The notes beneath the pieces are model-generated. The model searched no databases. It saw nothing but the letters and a program-made list of their open reading frames with translations, and was not told the DNA's origin. Shown here in pieces: positions 43,512 through 55,563 of a DNA stretch of 64,000 bases. Numbering within the stretch: position 1 is the stretch's first letter; every line of letters starts with the position of its first letter. The position numbers and the translations under genes were made by a program. Source of the stretch: Curtobacterium sp. MCJR17_055 (GTDB lineage Bacteria > Actinomycetota > Actinomycetes > Actinomycetales > Microbacteriaceae); contig NZ_QKLF01000004.1 in NCBI RefSeq assembly GCF_003224335.1, positions 248,001-312,000 of the forward strand, read 5' to 3'.

Positions 43512-45020
43512 ATGTCCGAGCAGTCACCCGAGCCGTCCGCCGGCGGTCCCGTCTCCCGTTCCGTCGCCGCGCTCCGTGCCTCCGCGAACCGCCGACCGGT
43601 CCCGTGGGCGATCGGCGGGCTCGTCGCGGTCCTCGTCGTCGGGTCCGGCGGCGCGGTCGCCGTGGGTGCTGCGAGCGGGGAGCAGCCGCGAGCCGCGGTG
43701 TCCGCCAGCGCCGCCCGGACGCCGACCGCCAGCGCGACGCCGACCGTGAGCCCCTCGGCGTCCCCGGAGCCGACGGCGACCGTCACGCCCACCGCGAAGC
43801 CGACCCCGACCCCGACGCCGAGCGCCCGTGCCGCCGCGCGGACCTGCTCGATCGCCGGTGCCGCCTCCGCGAGCGGCCTCGGTCGGTTCGAGGGGTACGT
43901 GATGAACGCGACCACCGGTGAGGAACTGTTCTCCCGCGACGGCGGCACCCCGGCCCAGACCGGCAGCGTGATGAAGACCCTCACGAGCGCGACCGCACTC
44001 GCCGTGCTCGGGGGCGACCACACCATCCCGACCACCGTCACCGACGAGGGCGACGGCACGATCGCCCTCGTCGGGCACGGTGACGCGACCCTGTCGGCGG
44101 GCAACGGCACCGTCTACCCCGGTGCACCCACGCTGCAGCAGCTCGCGCAGCAGGTGAAGGCCCGCCTCGGCGACGCGCCCGTCCGGTCGATCGTCGCGGA
44201 CGGCACGTGGTGGAGCGAGGCCGACGCCTGGCACCCCACCTGGCCGGTGAGCGAGCGCACGATCGGCTACCAGCCCGAGGTGACCGCGCTCATGGTCGAC
44301 GGTGACCGTGCGAACCCGGCCGCCGCCACCTCACCGCGCTCCGAGGACCCGATCGGCCGGGCCGGTGACGCGTTCCGGACGGCCCTGGTCAACGCAGGGG
44401 TCGTCGGGGCCGCGACGGCACCGGTCACGAAGCGCGCGACGACCTCGCAGGCCACGATCGCGCAGGTGCAGTCGCAGCCGGTCTCCACGCTCATCGGGCA
44501 GATGATCCCGAACTCGGACAACACCCTCGCCGAGATGCTCGCGCGGGTGTCCTCGAAGGAGGCCGGTGCGGGCGGGACCGCGGCGTCGCTCACCGGGGTG
44601 TACGCCTCGGCCCTGCGCGGCTACGGGGTCGACCCGGCCGGGATCACGATCATCGACGGTTCCGGGGAGAGTGCGGCCAACGCCGTGTCGCCGTCCTTCG
44701 TCGCCCACCTCATGGTCCCGGTGACCCGGGGTGAGCGAGGGCTCGGGACGCTCGCATCGGTGCTGCCGGTGTCCGGCGTCTCGGGCACCCTGTCGAGCCG
44801 CTTCACGGGGGCGAACGCCGACGCCCGGGGCAAGGTCCACGCCAAGACCGGGTGGATCGACAGTGCGAACACCCTGGGCGGCTTCATCGACGCCGCAGAC
44901 GGCACGAAGCTGACGTTCGCGTTCTACGCCATCGGGTCGTCGCGGGCCGCCGCATTGCCGGCGCTCGACGCCGTGACGGCCGCCGCCTACCGCTGCGGCG
45001 GGTCCCTCGCCGCCTCCTGA
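43512..45020 (+). CDS. dacB: D-alanyl-D-alanine carboxypeptidase/endopeptidase, PBP4 type
   Basis: Extracytoplasmic penicillin-binding protein of 502 residues (peptidase family S13) that trims D-Ala from stem peptides and cleaves cross-links. One membrane helix (about 31-52) follows a cytoplasmic start, then a Thr/Pro/Ser linker (residues 60-108) of the kind that spans the wall. Catalytic Ser152-x-x-Lys155 lies in TGSVMKTLTSA, the SDN motif in PNSDNTLAEML, and KTG in HAKTGWID. The Dac subdomain characteristic of PBP4 sits between the first two motifs. Stands alone with its own leaderless-type promoter. Confidence 0.94.
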   Translation: MSEQSPEPSAGGPVSRSVAALRASANRRPVPWAIGGLVAVLVVGSGGAVAVGAASGEQPRAAVSASAARTPTASATPTVSPSASPEPTATVTPTAKPTPTPTPSARAAARTCSIAGAASASGLGRFEGYVMNATTGEELFSRDGGTPAQTGSVMKTLTSATALAVLGGDHTIPTTVTDEGDGTIALVGHGDATLSAGNGTVYPGAPTLQQLAQQVKARLGDAPVRSIVADGTWWSEADAWHPTWPVSERTIGYQPEVTALMVDGDRANPAAATSPRSEDPIGRAGDAFRTALVNAGVVGAATAPVTKRATTSQATIAQVQSQPVSTLIGQMIPNSDNTLAEMLARVSSKEAGAGGTAASLTGVYASALRGYGVDPAGITIIDGSGESAANAVSPSFVAHLMVPVTRGERGLGTLASVLPVSGVSGTLSSRFTGANADARGKVHAKTGWIDSANTLGGFIDAADGTKLTFAFYAIGSSRAAALPALDAVTAAAYRCGGSLAAS

Positions 45021-45110
45021 CCCGGCGCTCGCTGCGTCCTGACCCCGGCGTACCTGGCCGGACGGGTGCCCCGTCAACGGGTGCTCTGGTGCCAGGTGTT
45101 GGATGGGGTC

Positions 45111-45731
45111 ATGGCTCGGGCACTGCTCATCATCGACGTCCAGAACGACTTCACCGAGGGCGGCGCGCTCGCGGTCGACGGAGGAGCGGCGGTGGCCGGA
45201 CGGATCACCGCCTTCCTCCGACGGCACGCCGACGAGTACGACCTCGTCGTCGCCTCCCGCGACTGGCACGACGCCACCGGGGACAACGGCGGGCACTTCG
45301 CCGGCCCGGACGGCCCCGACTTCCGGACGACCTGGCCGGTGCACTGCGTGGCCGACAGCCCGGGTGCCGAGTACCACCCGGCGCTCGACCTGTCCGCCGT
45401 GGACGTGCACGTGCGGAAGGGGCAGGGCGAGCCGGCCTACTCGGCGTTCGAGGGGACGACCGACACGGGCGCGGACCTGGTGGACGTCTTCTTCGACCGC
45501 GAGGTCCACGCCGTCGACGTCGTCGGCATCGCCACCGACCACTGCGTGCGGGCATCGGCGCTCGACGGCGTGCACGCGGGCCTGGACGTGTTCGTGTACG
45601 AGGACCTCGTCGTCGGCGTCGACCGCGCGGCCAGCGAGGCGGCGCTCGAGGAGGTCCGGGACGAGGGCGGCCACACCGGACGCAGTGACATGGACGAGGG
45701 GCGGCAGCGCCCGGGAGGAGCGGTCCTGTGA
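45111..45731 (+). CDS. pncA: Nicotinamidase / isochorismatase-family hydrolase
   Basis: Hydrolyses nicotinamide to nicotinate in NAD salvage (206 residues). The catalytic triad is visible: Asp9 in LIIDVQNDF, Lys in VRKGQGE and Cys in VGIATDHCVRASA; metal ligands are in SRDWHDATGDNGGHF. The nicotinamidase-specific order of these motifs makes this more likely than a generic isochorismatase. The C-terminal 25 residues are an extension past the family end. No ribosome-binding site; a TTGGAT hexamer lies six bases upstream. GTGA overlap with the dehydrogenase gene. Confidence 0.9.
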   Translation: MARALLIIDVQNDFTEGGALAVDGGAAVAGRITAFLRRHADEYDLVVASRDWHDATGDNGGHFAGPDGPDFRTTWPVHCVADSPGAEYHPALDLSAVDVHVRKGQGEPAYSAFEGTTDTGADLVDVFFDREVHAVDVVGIATDHCVRASALDGVHAGLDVFVYEDLVVGVDRAASEAALEEVRDEGGHTGRSDMDEGRQRPGGAVL

Positions 45732-47266
45732 CCGACACGACCGTCACGACCGACACGACCGACACGACCGACACGACCGACACGACCGTCACGACCGTCA
45801 CCGACGAGCACGTCAGCGTCCCCGGCGTTCCCACCGGCCTGTTCATCGGGGGCTCCTGGCGACCGGCCTCGGGCGGCGCGACGTTCGACGTCCGCGACCC
45901 GTCGACCGGCGCCGTCCTCGCGAGCGTGGCCGACGCCACACCGGAGGACGGCATCGCCGCGCTCGACGCCGCGGTCGCTGCACAGGAGGAGTGGGCCGCC
46001 ACCGCCCCGCGCCGCCGCTCGGACCTGCTCCGCCGCGCCTTCGACCTCGTGCACGAGCACGCCGACGACATCGCCGCGGTGATGACGCTCGAGATGGGCA
46101 AGCCCCTCGCCGAGTCGCACGGCGAGGTCGTCTACGGCGCCGAGTTCCTCCGCTGGTTCTCCGAGGAGGCCGTCCGCATCGGCGGCGACTACCGGACGAA
46201 CCCGGAGGGCACCGGTCGTGGCATCGTGCTGAAGCGCCCGGTCGGTCCGGTCTACGCGATCACCCCGTGGAACTTCCCGCTCGCGATGGCGACCCGGAAG
46301 ATCGCACCGGCCCTCGCCGCCGGCTGCACGGTCGTGCTGAAGCCCGCCGACCTCACCCCGCTGACGACCCTGTACCTCGTCGAGCTGTTCCGCCGGGCCG
46401 GACTGCCGGACGGCGTGCTCAACGTCGTGCCGTCCTCGGACGCGAAGGCACTGTCCGCACCGGTCATCGCGGACCGTCGACTCCGGAAGCTCACCTTCAC
46501 CGGCTCGACGCCGGTCGGGTCCGCGCTCCTCAAGCAGGCGGCCGACACCGTGCTGAGAACGAGCATGGAGCTCGGCGGCAACGCCCCGCTGCTCGTGTTC
46601 GACGACGCCGACCTGGACCGTGCGGTGGACGCCGCCATGCAGGCCAAGTTCCGGAACGTCGGGGAGGCCTGCACCGCCGCGAACCGGTTCTTCGTGCAGG
46701 AGGGCATCGCAGACGCGTTCACGGCGGCCCTGACCGAACGGATCGAGGCACTCCGCATCGGGCGCGGGACCGAGGACGGCACCGACATCGGCCCGCTCAT
46801 CGACGGCCGGGCCGTCGACAAGGCGGCCGGGCTCGTCGACGACGCCGTCGAGCGTGGCGCCACGCTGGTGACGGGTGGTCGGCGGGTCGATCGTGCGGGC
46901 ACGTACTACGCGCCGACGCTCCTCGACGACGTCCAGCCGGGGTCGGACATCCTGACGACCGAGATCTTCGGGCCCGTCGTCTCGATCACGCGGTTCGCCA
47001 CCGAGGAGGAGGGCATCCGGCTCGCGAACGACACCGAGTACGGGCTCGTCGCCTACGCCTTCACCGAGGACATGCGGCGCGGGCAGCGCCTGGCCGAGCG
47101 GTTGGAGACGGGCATGCTCGGCTGGAACACCGGCGTGGTGTCGAACGCCGCGTTCCCGTTCGGCGGCGTCAAGGCGTCCGGCCTGGGCCGCGAGGGCTCG
47201 CACGAGGGCCTCGAGGAGTACCTGGAGACCGTGTACGTGCTCACCCCGGACCCCTTCGCCGCCTGA
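45728..47266 (+). CDS. gabD: NAD(P)-dependent succinate-semialdehyde dehydrogenase-like enzyme
   Basis: Aldehyde dehydrogenase of 512 residues, best match in layout to succinate-semialdehyde dehydrogenase, which oxidises the GABA-derived aldehyde to succinate. The active site has Glu281 in MELGGNAPL and Cys315 in GEACTAANRF; AITPWNFPLAMATRK, FTGSTPVGSALL and the C-terminal FGGVKASGLGREGSHEG are all typical. The first 26 residues are an extra Thr/Asp/Val tract encoded by eight 9-bp repeats and are not part of the family fold. Starts inside the stop of the nicotinamidase gene. Substrate assignment is from family resemblance only. Confidence 0.88.
   Translation: MTDTTVTTDTTDTTDTTDTTVTTVTDEHVSVPGVPTGLFIGGSWRPASGGATFDVRDPSTGAVLASVADATPEDGIAALDAAVAAQEEWAATAPRRRSDLLRRAFDLVHEHADDIAAVMTLEMGKPLAESHGEVVYGAEFLRWFSEEAVRIGGDYRTNPEGTGRGIVLKRPVGPVYAITPWNFPLAMATRKIAPALAAGCTVVLKPADLTPLTTLYLVELFRRAGLPDGVLNVVPSSDAKALSAPVIADRRLRKLTFTGSTPVGSALLKQAADTVLRTSMELGGNAPLLVFDDADLDRAVDAAMQAKFRNVGEACTAANRFFVQEGIADAFTAALTERIEALRIGRGTEDGTDIGPLIDGRAVDKAAGLVDDAVERGATLVTGGRRVDRAGTYYAPTLLDDVQPGSDILTTEIFGPVVSITRFATEEEGIRLANDTEYGLVAYAFTEDMRRGQRLAERLETGMLGWNTGVVSNAAFPFGGVKASGLGREGSHEGLEEYLETVYVLTPDPFAA
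45731..45802 (+). repeat. Eight 9-bp coding repeats at the start of gabD
   Basis: Units ACCGACACG or ACCGTCACG (last one ACCGTCACC) run without interruption from the second codon, encoding TDT/TVT triplets. Loss or gain of a unit keeps the frame. Confidence 0.9.
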
Positions 47267-47284
47267 CCCTGCGGGGCGGGGCGC

Positions 47285-49123
47285 TCAGACCAGCAGCTGG
47301 TGCTTCGCCAGGTCGCGGTAGAGCGGGGTGCTCTGCACCAGCTCGGAGTGCGTGCCGATGCCGACGACGCGGCCGTGCTCGAGCACGACGATGACGTCGG
47401 AGTCCACGACGGTCGACAGCCGGTGCGCGATGACGAGCAGCGTCCGGTCCTCGGCCACCGCGTCGATCGCCAGCCGCATCTTCTGCTCGTTCACCCCGTC
47501 GAGCGAGGACGTCGACTCGTCGAGCAGCAGGATCGGGGGAGCGGCGAGGAGCGCCCGGGCGATCGCGAGCCGCTGGCGTTCACCGCCGGAGAGCATCACG
47601 CCGTCCTCGCCGACCTGCGCGTCGAGTCCGCGCGGGTCGCGGTGGAGCACGTCGCCGAGGTTGACCGCTTCGAGCACCCGGACGCACTCGGACTCCGGCG
47701 CGTCCGGCGAGCCGAGCAGCAGGTTCGCGCGGATCGTGCCGGCGAGCACCGGGGCGTCCTGTTCGACGTAGCCGATCTGGGCACGGAGCTCGGCCCGGTC
47801 GAGGCCGCGGACGTCGAGCCCGCCGAGGCGGATGACGCCCTCGGTGGGGTCGTAGAAGCGCTCGATGAGGGCCAGGGTCGTGGACTTCCCGGCGCCCGAC
47901 GGTCCGACGAGGGCGACCCGGGTGCCACGGGGCACGCTGAACGACACGTCGTGCAGGACAGCCTGCTCGCCGACGCCGGCGGTGGGAGCGGGGGCACTGA
48001 CGTCCCCCGACCCGGCCGCTCCGTCCGACCCCACGGCGTCCGGTGTCGCGGCGTAGCGGAACGTGACGTGCTCGAAGGTGATGGCGTCGTCGGTCGCGAC
48101 CGCGGCGGCGGGGTGGACGGCAGCGTCGTCCTGGTCCTCGGTCGGCAGGTGCAGGATCTCCTCGATGCGTCCGAGCGCGCCGAGGGCCTGCGCCACGGCG
48201 ACGACCGCGCCGAGCGCCTGCCCGAGCGGCATGATCATCATGAAGAGCAGCAGGATGAACGTGATGAGGGTGGCGATCGTGATCGTCCCCGCCGCCACCT
48301 GCGCGCCGCCGATGCCGAGCACCGCGATGAACGCGACCTGCATGACGATGCTCGCGACCGGGACGACGAAGGCGGACATGCGCGCGATGACGAGCCCACG
48401 GCGGTAGGCCTCGGTCGCGTGTGCGTCGACCTCGCTGACCTCGCGGGCGGTGGCCCCGGCGGCGCGGATGGTCCGGACGGCGCCGATGCCCCGCTCGACC
48501 GCCGCCGTGAGGTCGCCGACCTTCTCCTGCGCGGCCTTCGAGGCGACCCGGATGCGCCGGCTGAGGCCGCCGACGACGACGACCGCGACGATGACGATCA
48601 CGACGACCACGACGAGCAGCAGCGGGTCGATGACGGCCATCGCGACGACCGCGCCGACGAAGGTGAGGGCACCGCCGATCGACTCGATGAGGCCCTGGGT
48701 CAGGACGGCGCGGAGGAGCGTGGTGTCGCTGCCGACGCGGGACACCAGGTCGCCGGTGCGGCGGACGTCGAACTCCGAGATCGGCAGGTTGAGGATGCGG
48801 GCGATGAGCTTCCGCCGTGTCGACAGCACGACGCCCTCTCCGGCGCGCTGGAGCAGGAAGTGCTGCACACCGTTCAGGACGCCGGCGACGAGCACGAGGA
48901 CGACGAGCGCCCACACGAGCGTCGACATGCCGGTACCCTGCTGGACCGCCGTGACGACCTGGTTGACGAGCAGCGGCTGGGCGAGGGACGCCGCGGCACC
49001 GAGGATGCTCAGCACGATGATGACGACCATCGCCGGCTTGTTCTCGAACAGGTAGGACAGCAGGCGGCCGAAGGTGGCACGGGGCCCGTCGGTCGGCTTC
49101 GGGCGTGCGAACGGGTTGCTCAT
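47285..49123 (-). CDS. ABC exporter, fused permease and ATPase
   Basis: Half-transporter of 612 residues (type IV exporter fold) that forms a dimer and exports a lipid, peptide or drug. Six membrane helices span residues about 25-310 with long intracellular loops; the ATPase domain has Walker A GPSGAGKST, Q-loop GYVEQDAPV, signature MLSGGERQRLAIA and Walker B ILLLDESTSSLD. An insert of about 40 residues (Gly/Ala/Asp-rich, near 350-390) lies just before the Walker A strand. Convergent with gabD, 18 bases away. Only a weak GAGAG precedes the ATG. Confidence 0.92.
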   Translation of the reverse strand: MSNPFARPKPTDGPRATFGRLLSYLFENKPAMVVIIVLSILGAAASLAQPLLVNQVVTAVQQGTGMSTLVWALVVLVLVAGVLNGVQHFLLQRAGEGVVLSTRRKLIARILNLPISEFDVRRTGDLVSRVGSDTTLLRAVLTQGLIESIGGALTFVGAVVAMAVIDPLLLVVVVVIVIVAVVVVGGLSRRIRVASKAAQEKVGDLTAAVERGIGAVRTIRAAGATAREVSEVDAHATEAYRRGLVIARMSAFVVPVASIVMQVAFIAVLGIGGAQVAAGTITIATLITFILLLFMMIMPLGQALGAVVAVAQALGALGRIEEILHLPTEDQDDAAVHPAAAVATDDAITFEHVTFRYAATPDAVGSDGAAGSGDVSAPAPTAGVGEQAVLHDVSFSVPRGTRVALVGPSGAGKSTTLALIERFYDPTEGVIRLGGLDVRGLDRAELRAQIGYVEQDAPVLAGTIRANLLLGSPDAPESECVRVLEAVNLGDVLHRDPRGLDAQVGEDGVMLSGGERQRLAIARALLAAPPILLLDESTSSLDGVNEQKMRLAIDAVAEDRTLLVIAHRLSTVVDSDVIVVLEHGRVVGIGTHSELVQSTPLYRDLAKHQLLV

Positions 49124-49158
49124 CGTGCGTCGATTCTCTCACCGCTGCACCGACAGAC

Positions 49159-49201
49159 GGACGGGAGGCTGTCCACCAGCCTGGTGGGCAGCCTCCCGTC
49201 C
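49159..49201 (-). terminator. Palindromic terminator after the MHS transporter gene
   Basis: GGACGGGAGGCTG (49159-49171) pairs with CAGCCTCCCGTCC (49189-49201), with an inner CCACCAG/CTGGTGG stem. Family member of the GGGAGGC palindromes, 14 bases past the stop of the minus-strand transporter gene. Confidence 0.75.
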
Positions 49202-49214
49202 GATCAGGCCGCGG

Positions 49215-50612
49215 TCAGCGCGCGTCGCGTCCGGCCGCGACGGCCTGCCGCGCCTCGGCCTCGTCGAGGTCAGTGCCGCGCGTCTCGCGGACGAGCAGGA
49301 GCGCGACCAGGGTGACGACCGCCGCGATCGTCAGGTACAGGCCGACCAGGAAGATGTCCCCGTCCGGCTTCCACAGCGCGACCGCGATCGTCGGGGCCAG
49401 GGACGCCCCGAGGATCGACGCGAGGTTGTAGGCGAGCGCGGAGCCGGTGTAGCGGACGTTCGTCGGGAACAGCTCCGGCAGCAGGGCCCCCATCGGCCCG
49501 AAGGTCAGTCCCATCAGCGACAGCCCGACGATGAGGAACGTGACGACCGTGATCGGGCCCTGCGACGCGGCGAACCACAGCTGGAAGGTCAGCCCGAAGA
49601 GCGCGATGCCGATCGTGGTCGGGATGAGCGTGCGACGACGTCCGAACTTGTCCGCGAGGATCCCGGCGACCGGCGTGAAGATCCCGAAGAACACGACGCC
49701 GATCATGAGGAGGGTGAGGAACTCACCGCGCGTGTACCCGAGGCCGACCTTCGGGACCATCGAGGTCGCGGTGGTGCCGTACGCCAGCGTGAAGGTCGTC
49801 ATGAAGTAGAAGAGAACGTACGTGGCGACCATGCCGAAGGTGCCGACGACGACGGCCTGCCACGAGGTGCGGAACACCCGGGCGAGCGGGACCTTCGCGA
49901 CCGAGCCGGTCTCCTGCACGCCGCGGAAGGCGGGCGACTCGACGAGCCGGAACCGCACGTAGAGGCCGATGAGCACGAGCACGGCGGACAGCAGGAACGG
50001 GATGCGCCATCCCCAGGCCTGGAAGTCGGCGTTCGGGGTGCCGTCCGCACCGGCCGGCATGGCGGCGTTGATCGCGATGAACAGACCGTTCGCCAGGAGG
50101 AACCCGATCGGGGCGCCGAGCTGCGGCATCGAGCCGAACACCCCGCGCTTGCCCTGCGGCGCGTTCTCGGTCGCGAGGAGCGCGGCGCCGGACCATTCGC
50201 CGCCGAGGCCGACGCCCTGCGCGAAGCGCATCACGGCGAGGAGCACGGGCGCCCAGATGCCGATCGTGTCGAAGGTCGGCAGGCAGCCGATGAGGAACGT
50301 CGCCGTCCCCATCACGAGCAGCGAGGCGACGAGGGTGGTCTTCCGGCCGATGCGGTCCCCGAAGTGGCCGAAGAGGACGGAGCCGACCGGGCGGGCGAAG
50401 AACGCCAGCGCGAAGGTGACGAAGGAGGACAGCTGCGACGCGGTCGGGTCCTCGTTCGGGAAGAAGAGCGTCGGGAACACGAGGACCGCGGCCGTCGCGT
50501 AGACGTAGAAGTCGTAGAACTCGATGGAGGTGCCGACGAGGCTCGCGATGACGACGCGCGAGCGCGGGTTCGTCTTCGGGGCGGACGTCGGGGTGGCCGG
50601 TGCGGCGGTCAT
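49215..50612 (-). CDS. MHS-family MFS transporter (organic acid/osmolyte symporter type)
   Basis: Twelve-helix proton symporter of 465 residues. SLVGTSIEFYDFYVYATAAVL in helix 1 (the E-F/Y-D-F-Y signature), GHFGDRIGRKTTLV in loop 2-3 and FAQGVGLGGEWSGAALLATENAP in helix 4 to loop 4-5 identify the metabolite:H+ symporter family, whose members import proline/betaine, shikimate, citrate or alpha-ketoglutarate; the substrate cannot be told. ATG 50612 is chosen by the length of the family; no good ribosome-binding site is present, and an in-frame start 33 codons upstream is less likely. Confidence 0.9.
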   Translation of the reverse strand: MTAAPATPTSAPKTNPRSRVVIASLVGTSIEFYDFYVYATAAVLVFPTLFFPNEDPTASQLSSFVTFALAFFARPVGSVLFGHFGDRIGRKTTLVASLLVMGTATFLIGCLPTFDTIGIWAPVLLAVMRFAQGVGLGGEWSGAALLATENAPQGKRGVFGSMPQLGAPIGFLLANGLFIAINAAMPAGADGTPNADFQAWGWRIPFLLSAVLVLIGLYVRFRLVESPAFRGVQETGSVAKVPLARVFRTSWQAVVVGTFGMVATYVLFYFMTTFTLAYGTTATSMVPKVGLGYTRGEFLTLLMIGVVFFGIFTPVAGILADKFGRRRTLIPTTIGIALFGLTFQLWFAASQGPITVVTFLIVGLSLMGLTFGPMGALLPELFPTNVRYTGSALAYNLASILGASLAPTIAVALWKPDGDIFLVGLYLTIAAVVTLVALLLVRETRGTDLDEAEARQAVAAGRDAR

Positions 50613-50807
50613 GGGCGTGAGGGCACTTTCGCGGTGCGCGCGCTCGCGGGGGAGCGCAGCGTGGGGCCGGACTGCGGACGCCGACCGGTTCGCGCGGGGT
50701 GGCGCGGACACCGGGTCGGGTGCGTTCGGGGTGGTGGTCCCGCTCGTGACGGGGTCCTCAGTGTACGACGGATGTCGCCCACCTGCGAATCCGCCCGGAA
50801 GGAGCCG

Positions 50808-51460
<653 letters not shown>

Positions 51461-51464
<4 letters not shown>

Positions 51465-52570
51465 GGGGTGCTCCGGTCGGTGGGGGCCCCGTCGACCGCG
51501 TGATCGGACCGCTGGGGGACCGGACGGGCGCGGACCAGCAGATCGGGGCCGAGGCTGGACGTCGACAGTACACGCAACATCCGCGCTCCCTGGATGCTTC
51601 CCACCCCGATGTCGTCGAGTGCCACCCGGGGACCGCCGAGCAGCACGGGGGCGAGGTAGACGAGCAGCTCGTCGGCGAGCCCGGCCGCGATGAACGCCGA
51701 CGCGACGGTCGGCCCGCCCTCGACGAGCACGCTGTGCACCCCCTGCTCGCGGAGGGACCGGAGTGCGCCGTCCAGGTCGTGGCCGGGGATCGTGACGAGA
51801 CCACGGGGGTGCCGGTGCAGGGCCGCGTCGGCAGGCAGCGGCCGGTCGCCGAGGACGACGGGCAGGGGCTGGTCGGCGAGGAACTCCCCGGCGTCGCCGC
51901 GGGCGGTCAGGCTCGGGTCGTCCGCCAGCGCGGTCCCGGTACCGACGAGGACGGCGTCGTGCGCGGCACGCTGCTCGTGCACGTGCTGCCGGGCGGCGGC
52001 ACCGGTGATCCACCGGCTCGACCCGTCCGCCGCCGCAGCGCGGCCGTCGAGGCTGGAGGCCCACTTCACCGTCACCCAGGGTCGCCCGAGCCGGACCGAG
52101 AGCAGCCACCGCTCGAGGAACGCCTCGGCGTCGTCGGCGAGGACCCCCGGCACGACGTCGACGCCGGCGGCACGGAGCCGGTCCGCCCCGCCGTGTGCCG
52201 CCGCCCCCGGGTCGTCGACGGCGTACACGACCCGGCCGACGCCGGCGTCGATGAGGGCGACCGAGCAGGGCCCGGTCCGGCCGGTGTGGTCGCACGGCTC
52301 CATGGTCACGACGGCGGTCGCACCGCGGAGCAGGGCCGGATCGACCTTCCGCATCGCGTCGACCTCGGCGTGCGCGGTACCGGCGCCCTTGTGCCAGCCC
52401 TCTGCCAGCACGTCACCCGCGGGGGAGAGGAGGACGGCGCCGACCCGGGCGTGGTCGCCGACGGCGGGGCCGCGGGCGGCGAGCTCGAGCGCCCGGCGCA
52501 TGGCGCGGACCTCGACGTCGCGGACCCCGACGTCGCGGACCGGGGTCGTGTCGGGTGCGGAGTCGCTCAC
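51461..52570 (-). CDS. ribD: Bifunctional riboflavin deaminase/reductase
   Basis: Deaminates then reduces the pyrimidine made by RibA. Of 369 residues, 20-145 are the zinc deaminase (HAEVDAM, then MEPCDHTGRTGPC) and 160-350 the NADPH-dependent reductase (WVTVKWASSLDGR, SRWITG, SVLVEGGPTVASAF). GTG 52570 starts in the stop of the acetyltransferase gene and the stop overlaps ribA. No FMN riboswitch is possible in the overlapping junction. Confidence 0.95.
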
Positions 52571-53154
52571 GGAGCGAGACTACCGGCGGGGCCCGTCATC
52601 GAGTCGGGCGGCCAGGGCAGGTCCGACGCCGGGGTGCCGTCCGCCCGACGGAGCCCCTTCCACGCGGCGGCGGGGGACCCGTCCCGGTTCGGGACGAGGG
52701 CGTCGCCGGTGCCGGTGTACGCGAAGCCGGCGCGCCGGGCGACCGCGGCCGAGGCGGTGTTGCCGACGTAGCACTCCCAGTACACGTCGGGCGCGCCGCG
52801 GTCGAACGCGAACCCGACGACGAGCTCGACGGCGTCGTGCACGAGCCCGAGGCCCCGGGCAGACGGGGCGAGCCAGAACCCGAGGTCCCGGCGGGCGGTC
52901 CGGTAGCTGATCACCCCGTCGAGCCAGGTCGAACCGGGTCGACGGATCGCCCAGGTGTACTCACGGTCGGAGGCCCACCCCGGCCCGACGAGCGCGTCGA
53001 CGAACGTCGTGGCGTCCTGCTGTCGGTAGGGCTGCGGGATCGTCGTCCAGCGCACGATCTCCGGGTCCTGGCAGGCTTGCGTGATCGCGGGCGCGTCGGT
53101 GCGGGTGGGGACGTCGAGCCGGACCCGCGCCGACTCGAGCGTGACGGGGAGCAC
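52567..53154 (-). CDS. GNAT family N-acetyltransferase
   Basis: Acetyl-CoA-dependent acetyltransferase of 195 residues, RimJ/RimL-like (acetyltransf_3): an initial SARVRLDVPTRTDAPAI, then DLGFWLAPSARGLGLVHDAV (acetyl-CoA pyrophosphate loop, here R-G-L-G) and YVGNTASAAVARRAGFAYTG. Substrate unknown; homologues modify protein N-termini or small amines. GTG start lies six bases after trpS with no ribosome-binding site; the C-terminus overlaps ribD by four bases, placing it in the xth-trpS-ribD operon. Confidence 0.88.
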   Translation of the reverse strand: MLPVTLESARVRLDVPTRTDAPAITQACQDPEIVRWTTIPQPYRQQDATTFVDALVGPGWASDREYTWAIRRPGSTWLDGVISYRTARRDLGFWLAPSARGLGLVHDAVELVVGFAFDRGAPDVYWECYVGNTASAAVARRAGFAYTGTGDALVPNRDGSPAAAWKGLRRADGTPASDLPWPPDSMTGPAGSLAP

Positions 53155-53160
53155 GGGCGC

Positions 53161-55046
<1,886 letters not shown>

Positions 55047-55058
55047 GCACCAACCCTA
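55047..55058 (-). promoter_or_regulatory. -10 element of leaderless xth transcript
   Basis: On the minus strand TAGGGT (55058-55053) ends six bases before the ATG of xth. Confidence 0.55.
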
Positions 55059-55111
55059 CCGGCGCGCCCCGACGCCCCGGGCGTGCCCGCGGGAGGGGCG
55101 ACCGGACGACG

Positions 55112-55151
55112 GACGGGAGGCCCGTCACCAGCTGGTGACGGGCCTCCCGTC
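55112..55151 (-). terminator. Perfect 40-bp palindrome after ptsH
   Basis: Arms 55112-55131 and 55132-55151 are exact reverse complements with no loop (centre CAG|CTG). Lies 40 bases beyond the ptsH stop; same family as the mtlD palindrome. Starts GACGGGAGGCCCG. Confidence 0.8.
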
Positions 55152-55191
55152 GGCACGGCGACCGTGTGGTCGCGCGGACTCCGGACGCGCG

Positions 55192-55464
55192 TCAGGCCGC
55201 GTCGTGGTCCGTCTGCAGGAAGTCGACGAGGCTGTCCGCGGTGGTCTCGGCGTCGTCGCCGGACACGGTCAGCACGACCTCGTCACCGTTCTCCACACCG
55301 AGGCCGAGCAGGCCGAGGATGCTGCCGGCGTTGGCCGACTTCTCACCCTTGGCGATCGTGACCTGGTGGCCGGACGCGGTGACGTTCTGGACGAACAGCG
55401 AGGCGGGGCGGGCGTGCAGGCCGGACGCGCTCGCGACGGTGACGGTGCGGGTGGCTTCGGACAT
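55192..55464 (-). CDS. ptsH: Phosphocarrier protein HPr
   Basis: Relays phosphate from enzyme I to the IIA domains of sugar phosphotransferase systems. Ninety residues with phosphorylated His17 in ASGLHARPASLF and the regulatory-Ser region NAGSILGLLGLGV (Ser48). ATG 55464 has CAGGAG eight bases upstream. Lies 99 bases after the DeoR-type regulator on the same strand, while ptsI is on the other side of that regulator; the genes form one sugar-uptake module. Confidence 0.95.
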   Translation of the reverse strand: MSEATRTVTVASASGLHARPASLFVQNVTASGHQVTIAKGEKSANAGSILGLLGLGVENGDEVVLTVSGDDAETTADSLVDFLQTDHDAA

Positions 55465-55563
55465 CGATGGACTCCTGTCGATGGGTGGTGCGCTCATGCT
55501 AGCGAGCGCCTGGCGGGTGGTTCCCGGGTCTCGTGGACGCGGACGGCCGACGTGCGGGGACGG

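Noticed and set aside
50613-50807. Possible small gene between the MHS transporter and ribA
   Set aside because: Frames here have no ribosome-binding site or recognisable product; I see no clear signal in these 195 bases.
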